Positions 10,897 through 20,392 of a stretch of DNA of 33,902 nt are shown piece after piece. Position 1 is the stretch's first letter; each line of letters starts with the position of its first letter. The position numbers and the translations under genes are program-made. Source of the stretch: Perkinsus olseni (lineage: Eukaryota; Perkinsozoa; Perkinsida); NCBI GenBank assembly GCA_013115125.1, contig JABANN010000380.1, positions 1-33,902 on the forward strand. Reading direction: 5' to 3'. A model generated the notes under the pieces. The model was not told the DNA's origin and did not search any database. It was given only the letters and a program-made list of their open reading frames with translations.

Positions 10897-11790
10897 CTAG
10901 TGAAAGAAACAAGCGCAGGAGATGTTCCTCTTGTGAGGGTTCTGTCCACCAACGCATCTGCCAAGCCTAGAGTCACCCGCGTGCCTCTGGCAGACGCTGC
11001 CGGGCAGCTCGCTGTCACAGGCGAGATCACCGCCATAACAAGCCTTGCGAGGGAGCGTCGGGGAAGCAGTAGTTGTCACAGGGGCGCCGCTAGGCGTAGT
11101 CGTGGTGTTGGCGGGTGTGTGGCTGGGCGTAGTGCTGGTGTTTGGGGTTCGAGTAGTGGTAGTCTTTACAGGCTCACAGCTCGGAGTGGTGGTAGTATTG
11201 ACAGGCTCACAGCTCGGAGTGGTGGTAGTCTTGACAGGCTCACAGCTCGGAGTTGTGGTGGTCTTGACAGGCTTGCAGCTCGGCGTAGTGGTAGTGGTGG
11301 TTGTAGTAGTTCGCTTAGTAGTAGTGGTCTTGACAGGCTTGCAGCTCGGCGTAGTGGTAGTGGTGGTTGTAGTAGTGCGCTTAGTGGTTGTAGTCTTCAC
11401 AGGCTTGCAGCTCGGAGTAGTGGTAGTGGTGGTTGTAGTCTTCACAGGCTCGCAGCTCGGAGTAGTGGTAGTGGTGGTTGTAGTCTTCACAGGCTCGCAG
11501 CTCGGAGTAGTGGTAGTTTTAGCCGGCTCGCAGCTTGGCGTAGTAGTAGGCTGAGCAGTCGGGTCCTCACAATCACAGCGGACGAGCCTAGTGTCCCTAT
11601 CGTGAAGGCTCTTGCAAACACGTCCAGCGAGATGGGGCTGGTAACTCTTACAATAAGACCCCAAGCCAATCTCCTTCCTGCAAAGAGCAGTGCCGCACAG
11701 TCTGCTGCTGTTTGTTGTGGTACTGGCAACAGCAGTATCAACGGAAGCGGCAACAGCGACCGCGGCGATAGCGATGTAACGAGGCAACAT
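10897..11790 (-). CDS. Secreted mucin-like Thr-rich protein with six-cysteine modules at both ends
   Basis: 297 aa, family not recognised. It probably acts outside the cell or in a wall. Residues 1-22 form a signal peptide (cleavage near AVA/STTT). Residues 32-74 are a six-Cys module: C32-x4-C37-x9-C47-x11-C59-x12-C72-x-C74. Residues 78-245 form a rod of nine PSC[E/K]P[V/A][K/N] units separated by runs of 4-15 Thr (some with KR), plus two degenerate units without Cys. Dense Thr suggests heavy O-glycosylation, NTS and NTT are possible N-glycosylation sites, and each unit's single Cys could cross-link chains. The C-terminus repeats the module, C-x6-C-x8-C-x11-C-x12-C-x-C, ending FFH. The opposite strand is open over the same span only because of the repeats. 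The first ATG fits the signal peptide, so the start is secure. Confidence 0.8.
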   Translation of the reverse strand: MLPRYIAIAAVAVAASVDTAVASTTTNSSRLCGTALCRKEIGLGSYCKSYQPHLAGRVCKSLHDRDTRLVRCDCEDPTAQPTTTPSCEPAKTTTTPSCEPVKTTTTTTTTPSCEPVKTTTTTTTTPSCKPVKTTTTKRTTTTTTTTTPSCKPVKTTTTKRTTTTTTTTTPSCKPVKTTTTPSCEPVKTTTTPSCEPVNTTTTPSCEPVKTTTTRTPNTSTTPSHTPANTTTTPSGAPVTTTASPTLPRKACYGGDLACDSELPGSVCQRHAGDSRLGRCVGGQNPHKRNISCACFFH

Positions 11791-12530
11791 AGCAAGGGCT
11801 GGTGAAGATGCGAAGGGCTAGGAGAGACGGCCGAGGGAGTGACGGCGAACGAGACGCGACAGATCAAGCGTGACGGGGGTGGCGTCACGCTCTGGTTGCT
11901 GCCAGCTTGGTCCATAGTATGGACCACTAAGGACAGTACCGCGGAATGGAATGTTGGATCGTGAGTCAGTTACGGGAAGGCGGAACTGAATAGTGTGGTG
12001 ACTAACACAGCGGTGAAGCATCCGCCCTGAGTGCGGCCTCTTCGAGGTGTGGTTCGACAGGCTGCAAAAAGCAAGCTTTCAGATCCAATGCCATCTACAG
12101 GGCCATCAGCTTGATGAGCGATGACCTGTGTTTCAGCAACTCGTCCACGGTGTTGTGACCCGTCCGTCGGTCAGAGTATATCTGCCCGACAGAATTAGCC
12201 TTCATTGCGCACGTGGCGACCCTCCTCGTCCCTGGGGATCGCTCGGATATCTTAGTTGCGATCCAGTACAGAAGCTCTCAAGCCGCTGTTCGCGAAGTGA
12301 ATCGGAATATCTTGTAACGCTCGTACCGCTTGAGTTAGTCTTAAGAGATCTCTGTGTCCTCACATCAGCGTGCTCTTCATCCCCACGCCCATCGATAAGA
12401 CAGGGTTGCAAAGTTGCCCTTCATTCGGTCTGCTCTGAGGCACTTTCATGCAACACTACACCCGGCCCCGAGCCACCACACAAGAATGAGTGAAAAAATA
12501 TCGGCAGTCATGGCGCAAAAATTATCATCA
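11791..12530. other. Intergenic region
   Basis: No gene seen. It should contain the promoter of the mucin-like gene (right side) and the 3' end of the carrier gene (left side); both are on the minus strand. A weak relative of the TATCTTAG hairpin repeat lies at about 12247. Confidence 0.5.
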
Positions 12531-13427
12531 TCATGAAGTCTTCGCTCTTCTATCCAAGCGTTCTTGAATAGCCTTCCAAGCCACGGAGAAGAACATCCCT
12601 TGCATGCCGTTGGTGATGATCCTCGTCTTGAGCCCTCTCCCGAACAGACCAGCGACGCCGTCCTTGTCAATGATCATCTTGTAGGCTTGACGATAGCTGA
12701 TCGGTTCGACCGAAGTCTGCTTCGTTGTTTTCAAAACCCTCAGCGAATTAGAAATGCAGTCCGACACAAACGACGAACAGAACCCCATAAACGCGTTCCG
12801 CACGTACTTGCCAGCCGGGAGGCTATCGAACTGGGGAAGGTTTTGAGACAGGTAGTTGTGAGTCACAAACCAGGGGTAGTGGCCGACCCACGTAGCGCTC
12901 ATCGCTCCTATGGAGCCATGCCACAGCTTGCTCACGCCGTGCTGCTTCACCTTGTCGACAAGCACTCGCATGCCGGCCTGGCCTTCAACCTGCTTGGTCG
13001 TCTTCCACGCATCGATCGGCATAAGAGCGACTCGGAAGCACGCCGCTCCACACGATGCCGCCGCAGTTTTCACACCGACGGGAATGTCCTTTGTGGCACC
13101 GCTGCTGTCTAGGAGCGCAAGAACGCCGACGTTAGCCGCGGTGTCACCGAAGCGACTCAAGGGGGCTTGCATGAGTGCAGGAAGCAGCCCTCGGTAGAAC
13201 CTCGGCACGCCTCCCTCACCGTACAGCTTTCTGAGGACCTCCATCAGGCCACCACCGTAGCGGTATTGATAGTTCATGGTCGTGCGCATCCACATCAAAG
13301 CGAATACGTTGAGTACTTGCGCGGAGGCACCAGCGATGCCACCGCGGAAAGCAGCACCCGTGGCCTTGCTCAGAACCTCACTGGTCGACAGAGCAGCACG
13401 ATCGCCCGCAGAGGAGGTGGACGCCAT
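12531..13427 (-). CDS. Mitochondrial carrier (SLC25) family protein
   Basis: 298 aa, apparently intronless. Carriers of this family exchange metabolites across the inner mitochondrial membrane through three repeats of about 100 residues, each with two helices. Repeat 1 covers about 20-115 (GGIAGASAQVLNVFALMWMR; the usual PxD motif is not clear, then YRGLLPALMQAPLSRFGDT). Repeat 2 covers about 120-205 and has PIDAWKTTKQ, a good PxDxxKT motif, then LWHGSIGAMSATWVGHYPWF. Repeat 3 covers about 210-295 and has SDCISNSLRVLKTTKQ and GLFGRGLKTRIITNGMQGMF, the usual helix-6 ending. The motifs of repeats 1 and 3 depart from PxD[K/R]xK, typical of divergent carriers, so substrate cannot be inferred. The start ATG gives a short Ser/Ala N-terminus of family-typical length. 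Confidence 0.9.
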   Translation of the reverse strand: MASTSSAGDRAALSTSEVLSKATGAAFRGGIAGASAQVLNVFALMWMRTTMNYQYRYGGGLMEVLRKLYGEGGVPRFYRGLLPALMQAPLSRFGDTAANVGVLALLDSSGATKDIPVGVKTAAASCGAACFRVALMPIDAWKTTKQVEGQAGMRVLVDKVKQHGVSKLWHGSIGAMSATWVGHYPWFVTHNYLSQNLPQFDSLPAGKYVRNAFMGFCSSFVSDCISNSLRVLKTTKQTSVEPISYRQAYKMIIDKDGVAGLFGRGLKTRIITNGMQGMFFSVAWKAIQERLDRRAKTS

Positions 13428-15135
13428 ATAAAGGCAACTGTGATTGTGATGGATTTCAATCCGTAGTCGGAAAATTTTCTAAGATTTTGGCTTCTTGGCG
13501 AAGTGATCCTTTTTACAACAACAGCATCGCGTCGTGAACTTCACGAAGGCTTCAGAGAGAACAGGAGACGCCAGTGCTGGGAGACACACCTTCGGCAAGG
13601 GGTCGCCCTCGCCCGCCCGAACGGTGGAAGAAAGTAAATGATGCGGTTCGGTATCTTAGGTCGCTCCCTGCACGATTCAGGAATACTCAGGCTCGGTTCC
13701 GTAGCTGGAAGCGTGAGATAGGGGCGTTGACGCTGAATATACCACCGCGTCATCAGCTGTTCAGCAAAGTAATTTCAAAATCCAGAATCGACAGATTTTC
13801 ACGCGCGAAATGCGATTCCAGGATCTGTTTTGAGTTTCATAGTCGGTCTATTGAACGACACCTTTCTGATGTCCGATGATAGCACAGCTCCCACCCGGAG
13901 CCGCGCCGCAGCTGCGCTAAATCTTTCATGATGATTCGAAGACACTGGACCCAAGACTTGATTCCAGGTGGCAAAACTCGACTGTTGTGTTCTCAATCAT
14001 TCAGTCTCGAAGCAGGAGTGACGCTCTGTTTTTAGGAGTCTATGCACGCCTTTTGAAGCTCCGAATGGATTCTGGCGAATTCGGAACCAATTCTGACTTT
14101 CGGAAATGACGCCCCTCTTAGTCGCTAGGCCGAGTCTTTTAATTAATAAGCAGCTCATTTAGCGTGCGCACTTCGGACTTGCGTTCGCGCATGCGTGCAA
14201 GACTCGAGCCGTCGCCCCGGTCAAAATATAGTGCATCTACCAATAGGCTTCATTGGTCTAGAGGTTAGTTTGCCTGACTGTTTTGAGCGTGACCTGGGTT
14301 CAAATCGAGGGTTGCTCGTTTCGCTGGGTTTCGAAAGACGAATTTGGCGCACAACGTGTGTCTGCCAAATTGGCAGACACATTGTAAATATTAAATATTG
14401 GCAGTAAATGTCGCCAGTAAATATTGGCAGTGCCAATATTTACTAAATACTTGAGGAGTAGCCGCCAACGAACATAGTACACTCTTCAGTTGTTTTCACA
14501 AATTTCGTATTGCTCATTATGGGGTCGTTGACTGTTGGCTGACCTCGCCGCCACGCATAGTGTAGTCTTTGCGATGCTTTTGCCGCCGATATTCTTCTCC
14601 TGCTTCACGGAAGTTGCGCTGTAACTCAGCCAGGTCGTTGATGATGTGAAGACCGTAGATGGAAGATTGAATTTTAGATGGAAGAACTCGGTTGTCGTGT
14701 TCTCACTCAGCCTGTCTTAAACCAGAACCATTCGTACTCTGGACTAGCGTGGCGGCGGGATGGCAACCTGAAGCCGGTTCGGCGTTGCTTTTCGTGGAAC
14801 AAAGTAATTCTGAGACTCAGAATAGCACCCGGAATTGATCTTGACACGGAACATGCGGTTTGAGGTTCTATTCTGCGTTTCAGAAATGGTTTATTGACCG
14901 ACCCTTGCAGCCAGATACCAGCAAACCAGGCAACTGAGTTAGCATCATTATCGGTACTTACGTCTTGAATATTTTCAGGCTTTTCTCGATTGAAGCTCTC
15001 CTCATACATTGTGCTGTACATGGTTAATCGCCACGTCTCTCAGCATGGAGAGCGCCGGTTGTCGCTCCGATTTTACTCGTTAGTGGTCTTTAAAAACTCT
15101 CTCAAGACAGATTGCTTCTCAGCTTTCCCTGTTTG
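13428..15135. other. Intergenic region with repeats
   Basis: No convincing gene. A copy of the GTATCTTAGGTCG hairpin repeat is at 13651-13680. A tRNA-like element is at 14246-14312. From 14365 to 14450 the sequence folds back several times: TGTCTGCCA/TGGCAGACA, then repeated AAATATTGGCAGT and its complement. Short open frames in this span have no recognisable domain. Confidence 0.5.
14246..14312 (+). repeat. tRNA-like A/B-box element
   Basis: TGGTCTAGAGGTTA (14253-14266) is a good A box, and GGGTTCAAATC (14296-14306) a good B box, at normal tRNA spacing. The T stem has one mismatch and no proper acceptor stem is found, so this is probably a tRNA-derived repeat or relic. Confidence 0.4.
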
Positions 15136-15381
15136 ATGTCAGAGAGAAGCGAAGACTCTCACGACCCTTCCCCCAATTATCATGCCTCCTCGGCCAAGTC
15201 CTGGAGAACTGTACCGAAGATGATGCTGGTTGGACGCTACTACTGGGTACTAGAGAAGGGTGGTGAAACTCCGCGTTCTGTAGGAAATGCCGAGAGTGTT
15301 CAGCAGATCGATTCCGACGCTTTGCATCGATCTCTGGATCGCGGTCAACGCCTAAAAATCAACCTCTCGCACGAACTATAG
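15136..15381 (+). CDS. Short hypothetical protein, doubtful
   Basis: An 81-codon open frame with ATG start and mixed, protein-like composition (segment MLVGRYYWVLEKGGETPRS, then a hydrophilic tail). No signal peptide, membrane helix or domain is seen. Upstream lies a pyrimidine-rich stretch. It may be a real small gene, one exon of a larger one, or chance. Confidence 0.25.
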   Translation: MSERSEDSHDPSPNYHASSAKSWRTVPKMMLVGRYYWVLEKGGETPRSVGNAESVQQIDSDALHRSLDRGQRLKINLSHEL

Positions 15382-16080
15382 TTTCTCGCGGACGATGGAG
15401 GGAGAGGATTCAGCAATGCTTCTACAATAGAAGCACTGTCGAAGGAAATCTTTCGAGAAAATTCAGCGGATTAAGTATCCACACTCGGGGCGCTTGGGCC
15501 TTGACGAAGTGGCTTGGTGAAGCCACATCGATCGAGCATAGGACCCGAGTTGTTCACCCGCGAGCTGCCGACTAAATCGCCCGACCGACAATAACGCGAT
15601 AACGCTAGTTAGACGAACCTGTGTCCGATACTTCCGCTCCGGGAGTGGAGGGATGAGGTTGGGGACAATTACCGCATCGGTCATCTGGCATGATAGAGTC
15701 TATCGTCTATCAGATAGACGGTAGCTATGGCTGTGGCGTAGTACGCCGAGCGTACGGCACGCCGCTACGGCGTTTCAGATTGGGCGCCATACAGCACACA
15801 GTATCTTTGCACGCATGCACGGGTTGGTTAGCCACGCTCTCGTTTCCGGTATTTAACTGAGGCTTAGAAAATGAAGTATCTTGTGCCTATGCTGGCACGG
15901 GGCAGGTTAACCTCAGATACCAGCCGGGCCCGATATCTCTGAAATGCTGCCCGGAGACGGTGTGAAGCCAGTTAGTAAAATAAAAAGGTTAAGACGTGAA
16001 ATTAAACAGGTAGTTGAGAAATGTGAAACACCTTCTCTCGGGCAGTCGTCTATTTCAAGCTTGAAGCTGAGATACGAGAT
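15382..16080. other. Intergenic region
   Basis: No gene seen. Around 15650 the phrase CTCCGGGAGTGGAGGGATG resembles CTCCCGGGAGTGGTGGGATG at about 25303, and both sites are followed by CGGTATTTAAC (15848 and 25450). This suggests two diverged copies of one dispersed repeat. Hairpins occur at 15690-15730 and 15875-15925 (GTATCTTGTGCC...CAGATAC). Confidence 0.45.
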
Positions 16081-16604
16081 TTAGAAGAAAACAATGAAGA
16101 CAAGAATGTTGGTGCAAAGAAGTCCGGGGAGAACTCGACAGGTGGATTCTCCATTTTGGATTCTCCATATTTGGTTTCCATTTTCTCGCAGTTTTCTCCC
16201 CAAGAATCGCGCTATTTCAGGAAAGCGACGGAATTCTCTTCTTATCGAACTCATCTCATCGTTACAAGAAAAAGATAAACTTTTGCTTAAATTAAGGTAT
16301 TGACTGATTGGCGTGAATTCAATCGCAATCTCGCTTTTGTCAGGTTGATGTGAACTCATGCTTTTGCGTTGTTCTTTGAGTCTTGCGTTCTCAGCAGTGT
16401 ATCTTCTCGCGTCGGCATCCAGTTGATTCTGAGCGCGCCAAAACACTGGTGTTGAGCTTGCTTGTTGGTATTGCTATAAATATCAACTCTACCCTTCATG
16501 ATGGCTCTAGGCTTCATCCGATGAAGTTCCTCGCAGAATCCTTCCAGCTCGGTGAAGCGGTAAGCCAATCCGCTGTAAACTTTACTGTGACAAAGCATTT
16601 TCAT
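16081..16604 (-). CDS. Small coiled-coil protein, two exons
   Basis: Exon 1 (16604-16493) and exon 2 (16445-16081) are joined by a 47-nt GT-AG intron with matching phase (1), giving about 158 aa. The join makes a continuous charged helix: EELHRMKPRAIMK from exon 1, then VFWRAQNQLDADARRYTAEN and ARLKEQRKSM from exon 2. This reads as a coiled coil of about 60 residues. Without the intron the two halves lie in different frames. The C-terminus after residue 75 is less convincing and ends in a hydrophobic LVFIVFF; another intron may remove part of it. No family is recognised. The start is the first ATG after in-frame stops. Confidence 0.5.
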
Positions 16605-17602
16605 CGATTATCCGAGTATGCAGCAAATTGCTCAGCAATTGAATCACTTGGTAGCATTCCTACGTAGGCCGATCGGCGTGAGCGAAATCGAGACTGTTGA
16701 CTCAGCCGAGTCCGGGTATGGAGTCGGGCAGCTCTCGTGTCCTATTGAACCGTGGTGGAAGCCCCCCAACTGCTAGTTGGCATCGGACACGGGCTGCTGC
16801 CTAACTGCTGGCTCTGACACTGATGAAGGTTGAACAGTTCAGATTGAAACGTTCCTTAATAACGAGCAATACATGAATTAGTCATCACGCATTCCTGCTC
16901 TATGGCTTCGACCGACTTCATCTGCATCTTCCTCCATCCTCGCGGTCACCGTCCCAGCCGCCAGTCCTCCGACGGTTGCTCCAGCTGCTGCTATTTATTT
17001 TTTGAACAGTTCAAAGCAAGGCCACTCACTGTTCTCTTTGTTCACTGTTTCCTAGTAGGCTTTGCTAGGCTTGGCACTGGTCATTCGGAGGCTGCTCTCG
17101 GTCAGCATTGCTCTCCCCTTGACCGGTCGCAGGAAGTGGCTTCGAGCTGCGGCTTTGAGTGTCTTCCATATCGATCGCCTTGACGCGCCGTTTTGGCATA
17201 CACGAAAACGTGATTCCAGCGGAGTGTTCTGATGACTGTGGATAAAAGCGAGCACATACCTAGCTGAGAGCCACCTGGTGGGGACAAACAACAGCCATTT
17301 CCAAGGCTTTCCTTTCTGCTTTTCTGAACAGTAGGTTCAAGTCTACGGGCCGTTTCACCCTTGTGCTACAGTGTTCCACACTAGTCAGGAATATAGTCCA
17401 AAAACTAAATTTATGAATAATTGCCAAGTTCCCATCTGCTTCTCCCACACGATATGCGTTAACTGCAGACAGTGAAAACCCAGGATAGCCGAGCGCACTA
17501 TATTAAGTTGTTGAATTTCCAGAGATTTCCAGTGTGCCCATACCTATAACCGTTCCGTCAAACGCCATTGGTTGGACAGATGATCTCTAGTAGAGATTCT
17601 CT
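16605..17602. other. Intergenic region
   Basis: No confident gene. A minus-strand open frame at 17260-17448 has a coding-like stretch (RPVDLNLLFRKAERKALEM) ending at a possible GTATGT donor near 17258, so an exon of an unresolved gene is possible. The rest shows nothing recognisable. Confidence 0.4.
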
Positions 17603-18142
17603 ACGAACAAGTCATTCAAGGTTGCTCTGTGCTTGGCACTGCTACAGCCTGCTGTTCACGGCGGCGACTGTGACGTCGGAGATAGTTTCTGCAAGGGAAG
17701 GTTCGGTAATGTCTACTCTTGCAAGATTCGTAAGCAGTCGCCGACTGAGGTGAGGTACTGCAATTTCATCGACGACTGGAAAACGGAGACCCCATGCCTG
17801 TGTGAGGATCCCAATCCACACAAGGATTGTAAATACGGCGACGACTACTGCAAGGACGCATACGGTGTTACCTCCAAATGGGAACTCTACGAGATGTCCC
17901 CTAAGGAAGTTCGCAAATGTAAGTTCATAGACTGGGAAGCTGACTCCAAGTGCCGCTGCGAGGAGGCTCTCCCGACGACCACAACCACCACTCCCGAACC
18001 CATAACCGGCTGCCCCAACCCTCAAGGCGGTAGGTTCTGCCAGTGGCAGGTCGGTAGAACTAGCAAGTGCTACCCCGGTCCAGCCTGGGTCCCTCACGGG
18101 TACTGCAGTGGCTCATCTTTTAAATGCCCTTGCTATCTCTAA
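17603..18142 (+). CDS. Secreted protein with three six-cysteine CxC modules; start codon unclear
   Basis: The frame reads KSFKVALCLALLQPAVHG, a good signal peptide, then the mature protein GGDCDVGDSFC... Module 1 is C-x6-C-x9-C-x12-C-x11-C-x-C. Module 2 has the same spacing but Trp in place of the third Cys (C-x6-C-x9-W-x12-C-x10-C-x-C). A TTTTTTPEP linker follows, then module 3, C-x8-C-x9-C-x11-C-x6-C-x-C, ending CPCYL. Modules 1 and 2 share FCK, SPxEVRxC and FID, so they are recent duplicates. No ATG occurs between an in-frame TAG at 17591 and the signal peptide. ACG at 17603 stands where the related copy at 21963 would place its N-terminal residues. The start may be lost, non-AUG, or supplied by an upstream exon. 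The family appears again at 10897 and 29987 and as decayed copies at 21963 and 24495. Confidence 0.75.
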   Translation, partial: TNKSFKVALCLALLQPAVHGGDCDVGDSFCKGRFGNVYSCKIRKQSPTEVRYCNFIDDWKTETPCLCEDPNPHKDCKYGDDYCKDAYGVTSKWELYEMSPKEVRKCKFIDWEADSKCRCEEALPTTTTTTPEPITGCPNPQGGRFCQWQVGRTSKCYPGPAWVPHGYCSGSSFKCPCYL

Positions 18143-18650
18143 TCCCAGGGAGCCTTGAAGTTGTTGATGTTTATTCATGCAATTGGTGTTGATGGCTTTC
18201 ATGTTTTGTTCCGAGTTTCACAATCTCACAGGGTCATGTCGCCGATTGATGGTGAATCGGTAAGGAAATGGACCGCTCGGGATTTGCTCGAGCCGTGGGA
18301 GAGGGAGGCGGTTGAAAGCGGCCACAGAAGGTGTGTTCCGTGTCCTTCTCGAAATCTGCTGTGTCTGATAGGGTTGTCGGGATCATAGCAGTCACGCCAG
18401 ACTAGTGAGTAGTTTCCAATGGTAATTTCCACCTAGTTTATTTACCAGAGGCCATTAAAAAAAGCTGTGCCGAGCGAAGATAGACCTGCAGTCTGAGTGA
18501 AGTGCTGCTTCGCTACAGTACTGACGAGCAAGAACATTTGCGTTCGTTTCTCGGGGTTCTTCAATTGTTTGCTTGAGACGTGCTTACTAAGCACTGCGTA
18601 GCATGGCGCTCGCTGGAGGTCTGCTAAGAGTGGGCTTCTTTTGTAGTATA
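18143..18650. other. Intergenic region
   Basis: No gene seen between the two convergent transcription units. It probably holds both 3' untranslated regions. Confidence 0.45.
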
Positions 18651-18905
18651 CTAAGTCAACCTAAGATATGAGCAGAAAGCCGGAATTTCGTTGGAAATAT
18701 TCAAGCTAGCATACGCATTGTTGAAGACAATCGGCAGAGTCACTCTGCCAGTGTCGTAATACAGGGACCCGCCATCCCGAAGTGCCGTCGAGAACCAATA
18801 CGATGAGGTTGTCAACTCATGGATAGCCACCTTGGCAGAGATAGACAAGGAAACAGGACTGGGAGGTGGCGACCTCGGGTGGACTGGAGACTCTCTGAGA
18901 TGCCG
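18651..18905 (-). CDS. Probable 3' exon of an unidentified gene
   Basis: The minus-strand frame reads a Pro/Ser-rich segment (SPVHPRSPPPSPVS), then VAIHELTTSSYWFSTALRDG, LYYDTGRVTLPIVFNNAYAS and a short tail ending RLT, stop. The alternating hydrophobic pattern suggests beta structure and looks coding. The 5' boundary is probably an acceptor near 18898. The stop falls within a minus-strand copy of the TATCTTAGGTTGA repeat. It may be the last exon of the gene whose upstream exon is at 19000-19440. Function unknown. Confidence 0.35.
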   Translation of the reverse strand, partial: RHLRESPVHPRSPPPSPVSLSISAKVAIHELTTSSYWFSTALRDGGSLYYDTGRVTLPIVFNNAYASLNISNEIPAFCSYLRLT

Positions 18906-18999
18906 TAGCCCGGAATTGAACCCACGGCTCTCTCAGGGACTGCGGTACTGGGAGAGTTGAAGTCCATGGACGGAGATTTGCCTCCACTCCGCCAAGGCG

Positions 19000-19440
19000 T
19001 CAGTGAACAGGCCCTCTGCAAGGTATAGTTAATTTCCTGGCGCGCGAGAAATTGTCAACCTGCCGTCTGACCAGGCCCATTTGGTCCGTGCCAAGTTCTA
19101 CAAGCTGTTGGGTGAAGAGGAGAAGGCACTGCATGAGTATTCTTCTTTGTGTGCTCGCATGAATGGGCGTTGATGATCCTTGAGCGTCGAGTTCGATACT
19201 ATTAAATCGATAGTATTCGAGGAAATTTTCCCAGAGCAGTCCCATATGCATGTTTGCGACGCGCGCCGTGCCTTGCATACCAGAATTTTCCCAATTCACC
19301 GGCATTTGCCATGTAGTTGACTTTTTTGAATGTTTGCGTACGACAATGTTCGTCCCTGGGAGGAGAGATGGGCCATTCTGGATGGCTTGGAGAAGGCAGT
19401 GTCGACAGGCTTCCTCATCGTCGTTATTGGCTTGTTTGCG
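19000..19440 (-). CDS. Probable internal exon of an unidentified gene
   Basis: An open minus-strand segment after a good acceptor (CATCATCAG, exon from 19440) reads RKQANNDDEEACRHCLLQAI and further coding-like sequence, including WENSGMQGTARVANMHMG and FTQQLVELGTDQMGLVRRQV. The frame ends in a stop at 19000, but an earlier donor is likely. No start ATG lies in the segment's upstream part, so a 5' exon is missing. Composition is typical of protein; no domain is recognised. Confidence 0.35.
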   Translation of the reverse strand, partial: RKQANNDDEEACRHCLLQAIQNGPSLLPGTNIVVRKHSKKSTTWQMPVNWENSGMQGTARVANMHMGLLWENFLEYYRFNSIELDAQGSSTPIHASTQRRILMQCLLLFTQQLVELGTDQMGLVRRQVDNFSRARKLTIPCRGPVH

Positions 19441-20222
19441 CTGATGATGAGGTAATCGTGTGACGCCAGCTTCCAATCCCAATGGTGGTTCTCACTGAAA
19501 ACTTCTCAGGTTCCGGGGAAATGCCTTGAAACATGCTGAGGAGTTTTTCGTCTTCGAAGCGCAAGATTCGGAGTGCAGTACATACGCCGACTCCTCGTCT
19601 GAGTCGGTTAGTGATCTCGATTTCTGATCTGTTATTCGGAAGGCTGTGGGTTCGAGACCCTCAACCTCTCAATATCACTGACTGAGTATTCTCATTATAG
19701 CTTGTTTCATTCAAGCCTTGCCGATGTTTTGTTGGTGCTCAGTCGTGACAGCTTATGCCCTCCTTGGATGTCTCCCAGAGACGATGTGCGAGAGTCGGAC
19801 TTCATCGCTGTGACCCACTGGGTCCCCGTTAAATAAACTCATCCTGACAATCGGCACCCATACCAGTAGGTTGAGGATGGGGTCCTTGTGTAGTAGTTCG
19901 TTAATATGTAGCCCCACTAGGACGAACACCACGACTGATGGGTGGTAAGAAAGCTTCTTATTGTATCATCTGCTATAGCGTAACAGACTAGTTATGCAAG
20001 TAAAGAGTAAGAAGTTCTTACTCTTTAGAAGTTAGAACTCTTTAGAAGTTCTTCCTCTTCTTACTCTTTAGAAGTTCTTCCTCTCTTTGAGAAGTTCTTA
20101 CTAAGAGCAATGCATCTATCAATACTCAACGATTGCTTGCCATGGTGACAACAATAACGTTAATATCTTCTTCTATAACAGTCCTATCATTAGTTCAACT
20201 CCCATAGAACGAGTGACAATGG
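19441..20222. other. Intergenic region with tRNA-like element and AAGTTCTT repeats
   Basis: Contains a tRNA-Asn-like element (19592-19668, listed separately). At about 20007-20105 the word CTTTAGAAGTTCTT and its variants recur several times, mixed with their inverse (AGTAAGAAGTTCTTACT), so the stretch is both tandem and foldback. No gene seen. Confidence 0.5.
19592..19668 (+). repeat. tRNA-Asn-like sequence (pseudogene or SINE head)
   Basis: An A-box-like TCTGAGTCGGTTAGTGATC (19598-19616), an anticodon arm CTGA-TCTGTTAT-TCGG with GTT in the loop (Asn) and a perfect B box GGGTTCGAGACCC (19648-19660) are in tRNA order and spacing. No acceptor stem pairs at the ends, so a functional tRNA is unlikely. 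A near-identical copy at 22406-22482 is part of the segmental duplication. Confidence 0.5.
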
Positions 20223-20391
20223 ACAGAGCTTATTAACTGGTTCTCCAGGACTCCTGGAGGCGGAGAACTACTCAATGCTATCTGCGCTGATCCTAGGCCA
20301 ATTTGTATTACTCAGAGTAATTTACTCTCCCATGGAGGTCGTCTCCTAGACTGCATCGCCATTGCCATCGAACGTTTCTTGATTAACTGAG
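20223..20391 (+). pseudogene. Coding-like fragment, possibly from a non-LTR retroelement endonuclease
   Basis: The frame reads ELINWFSRTPGGGELLNAIC, then a RPICIT...S stretch, SHGGRLLDCIAIAIERFLIN and stop. The order of a PT/PI-CIT motif, a Ser, then LLDxI is reminiscent of the C-terminal part of LINE apurinic-type endonucleases. The match is by eye and short. There is no reverse transcriptase nearby. Confidence 0.25.
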
Positions 20392-20392
20392 C

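Noticed and set aside
10900-11805. A 301-codon open frame on the plus strand opposite the mucin-like gene
   Set aside because: It is the mirror of the ACC/ACT-rich repeats on the other strand; it begins at a non-AUG codon and gives only low-complexity Gly/Ser/Arg.
12564-13112. A long plus-strand open frame across the carrier gene
   Set aside because: It lies antisense to a clear mitochondrial carrier and has no recognisable features.
17568-17753. Plus-strand frame with ATG overlapping the six-cysteine signal peptide
   Set aside because: It runs in another frame from the conserved Cys modules and ends early; its only merit is an ATG.
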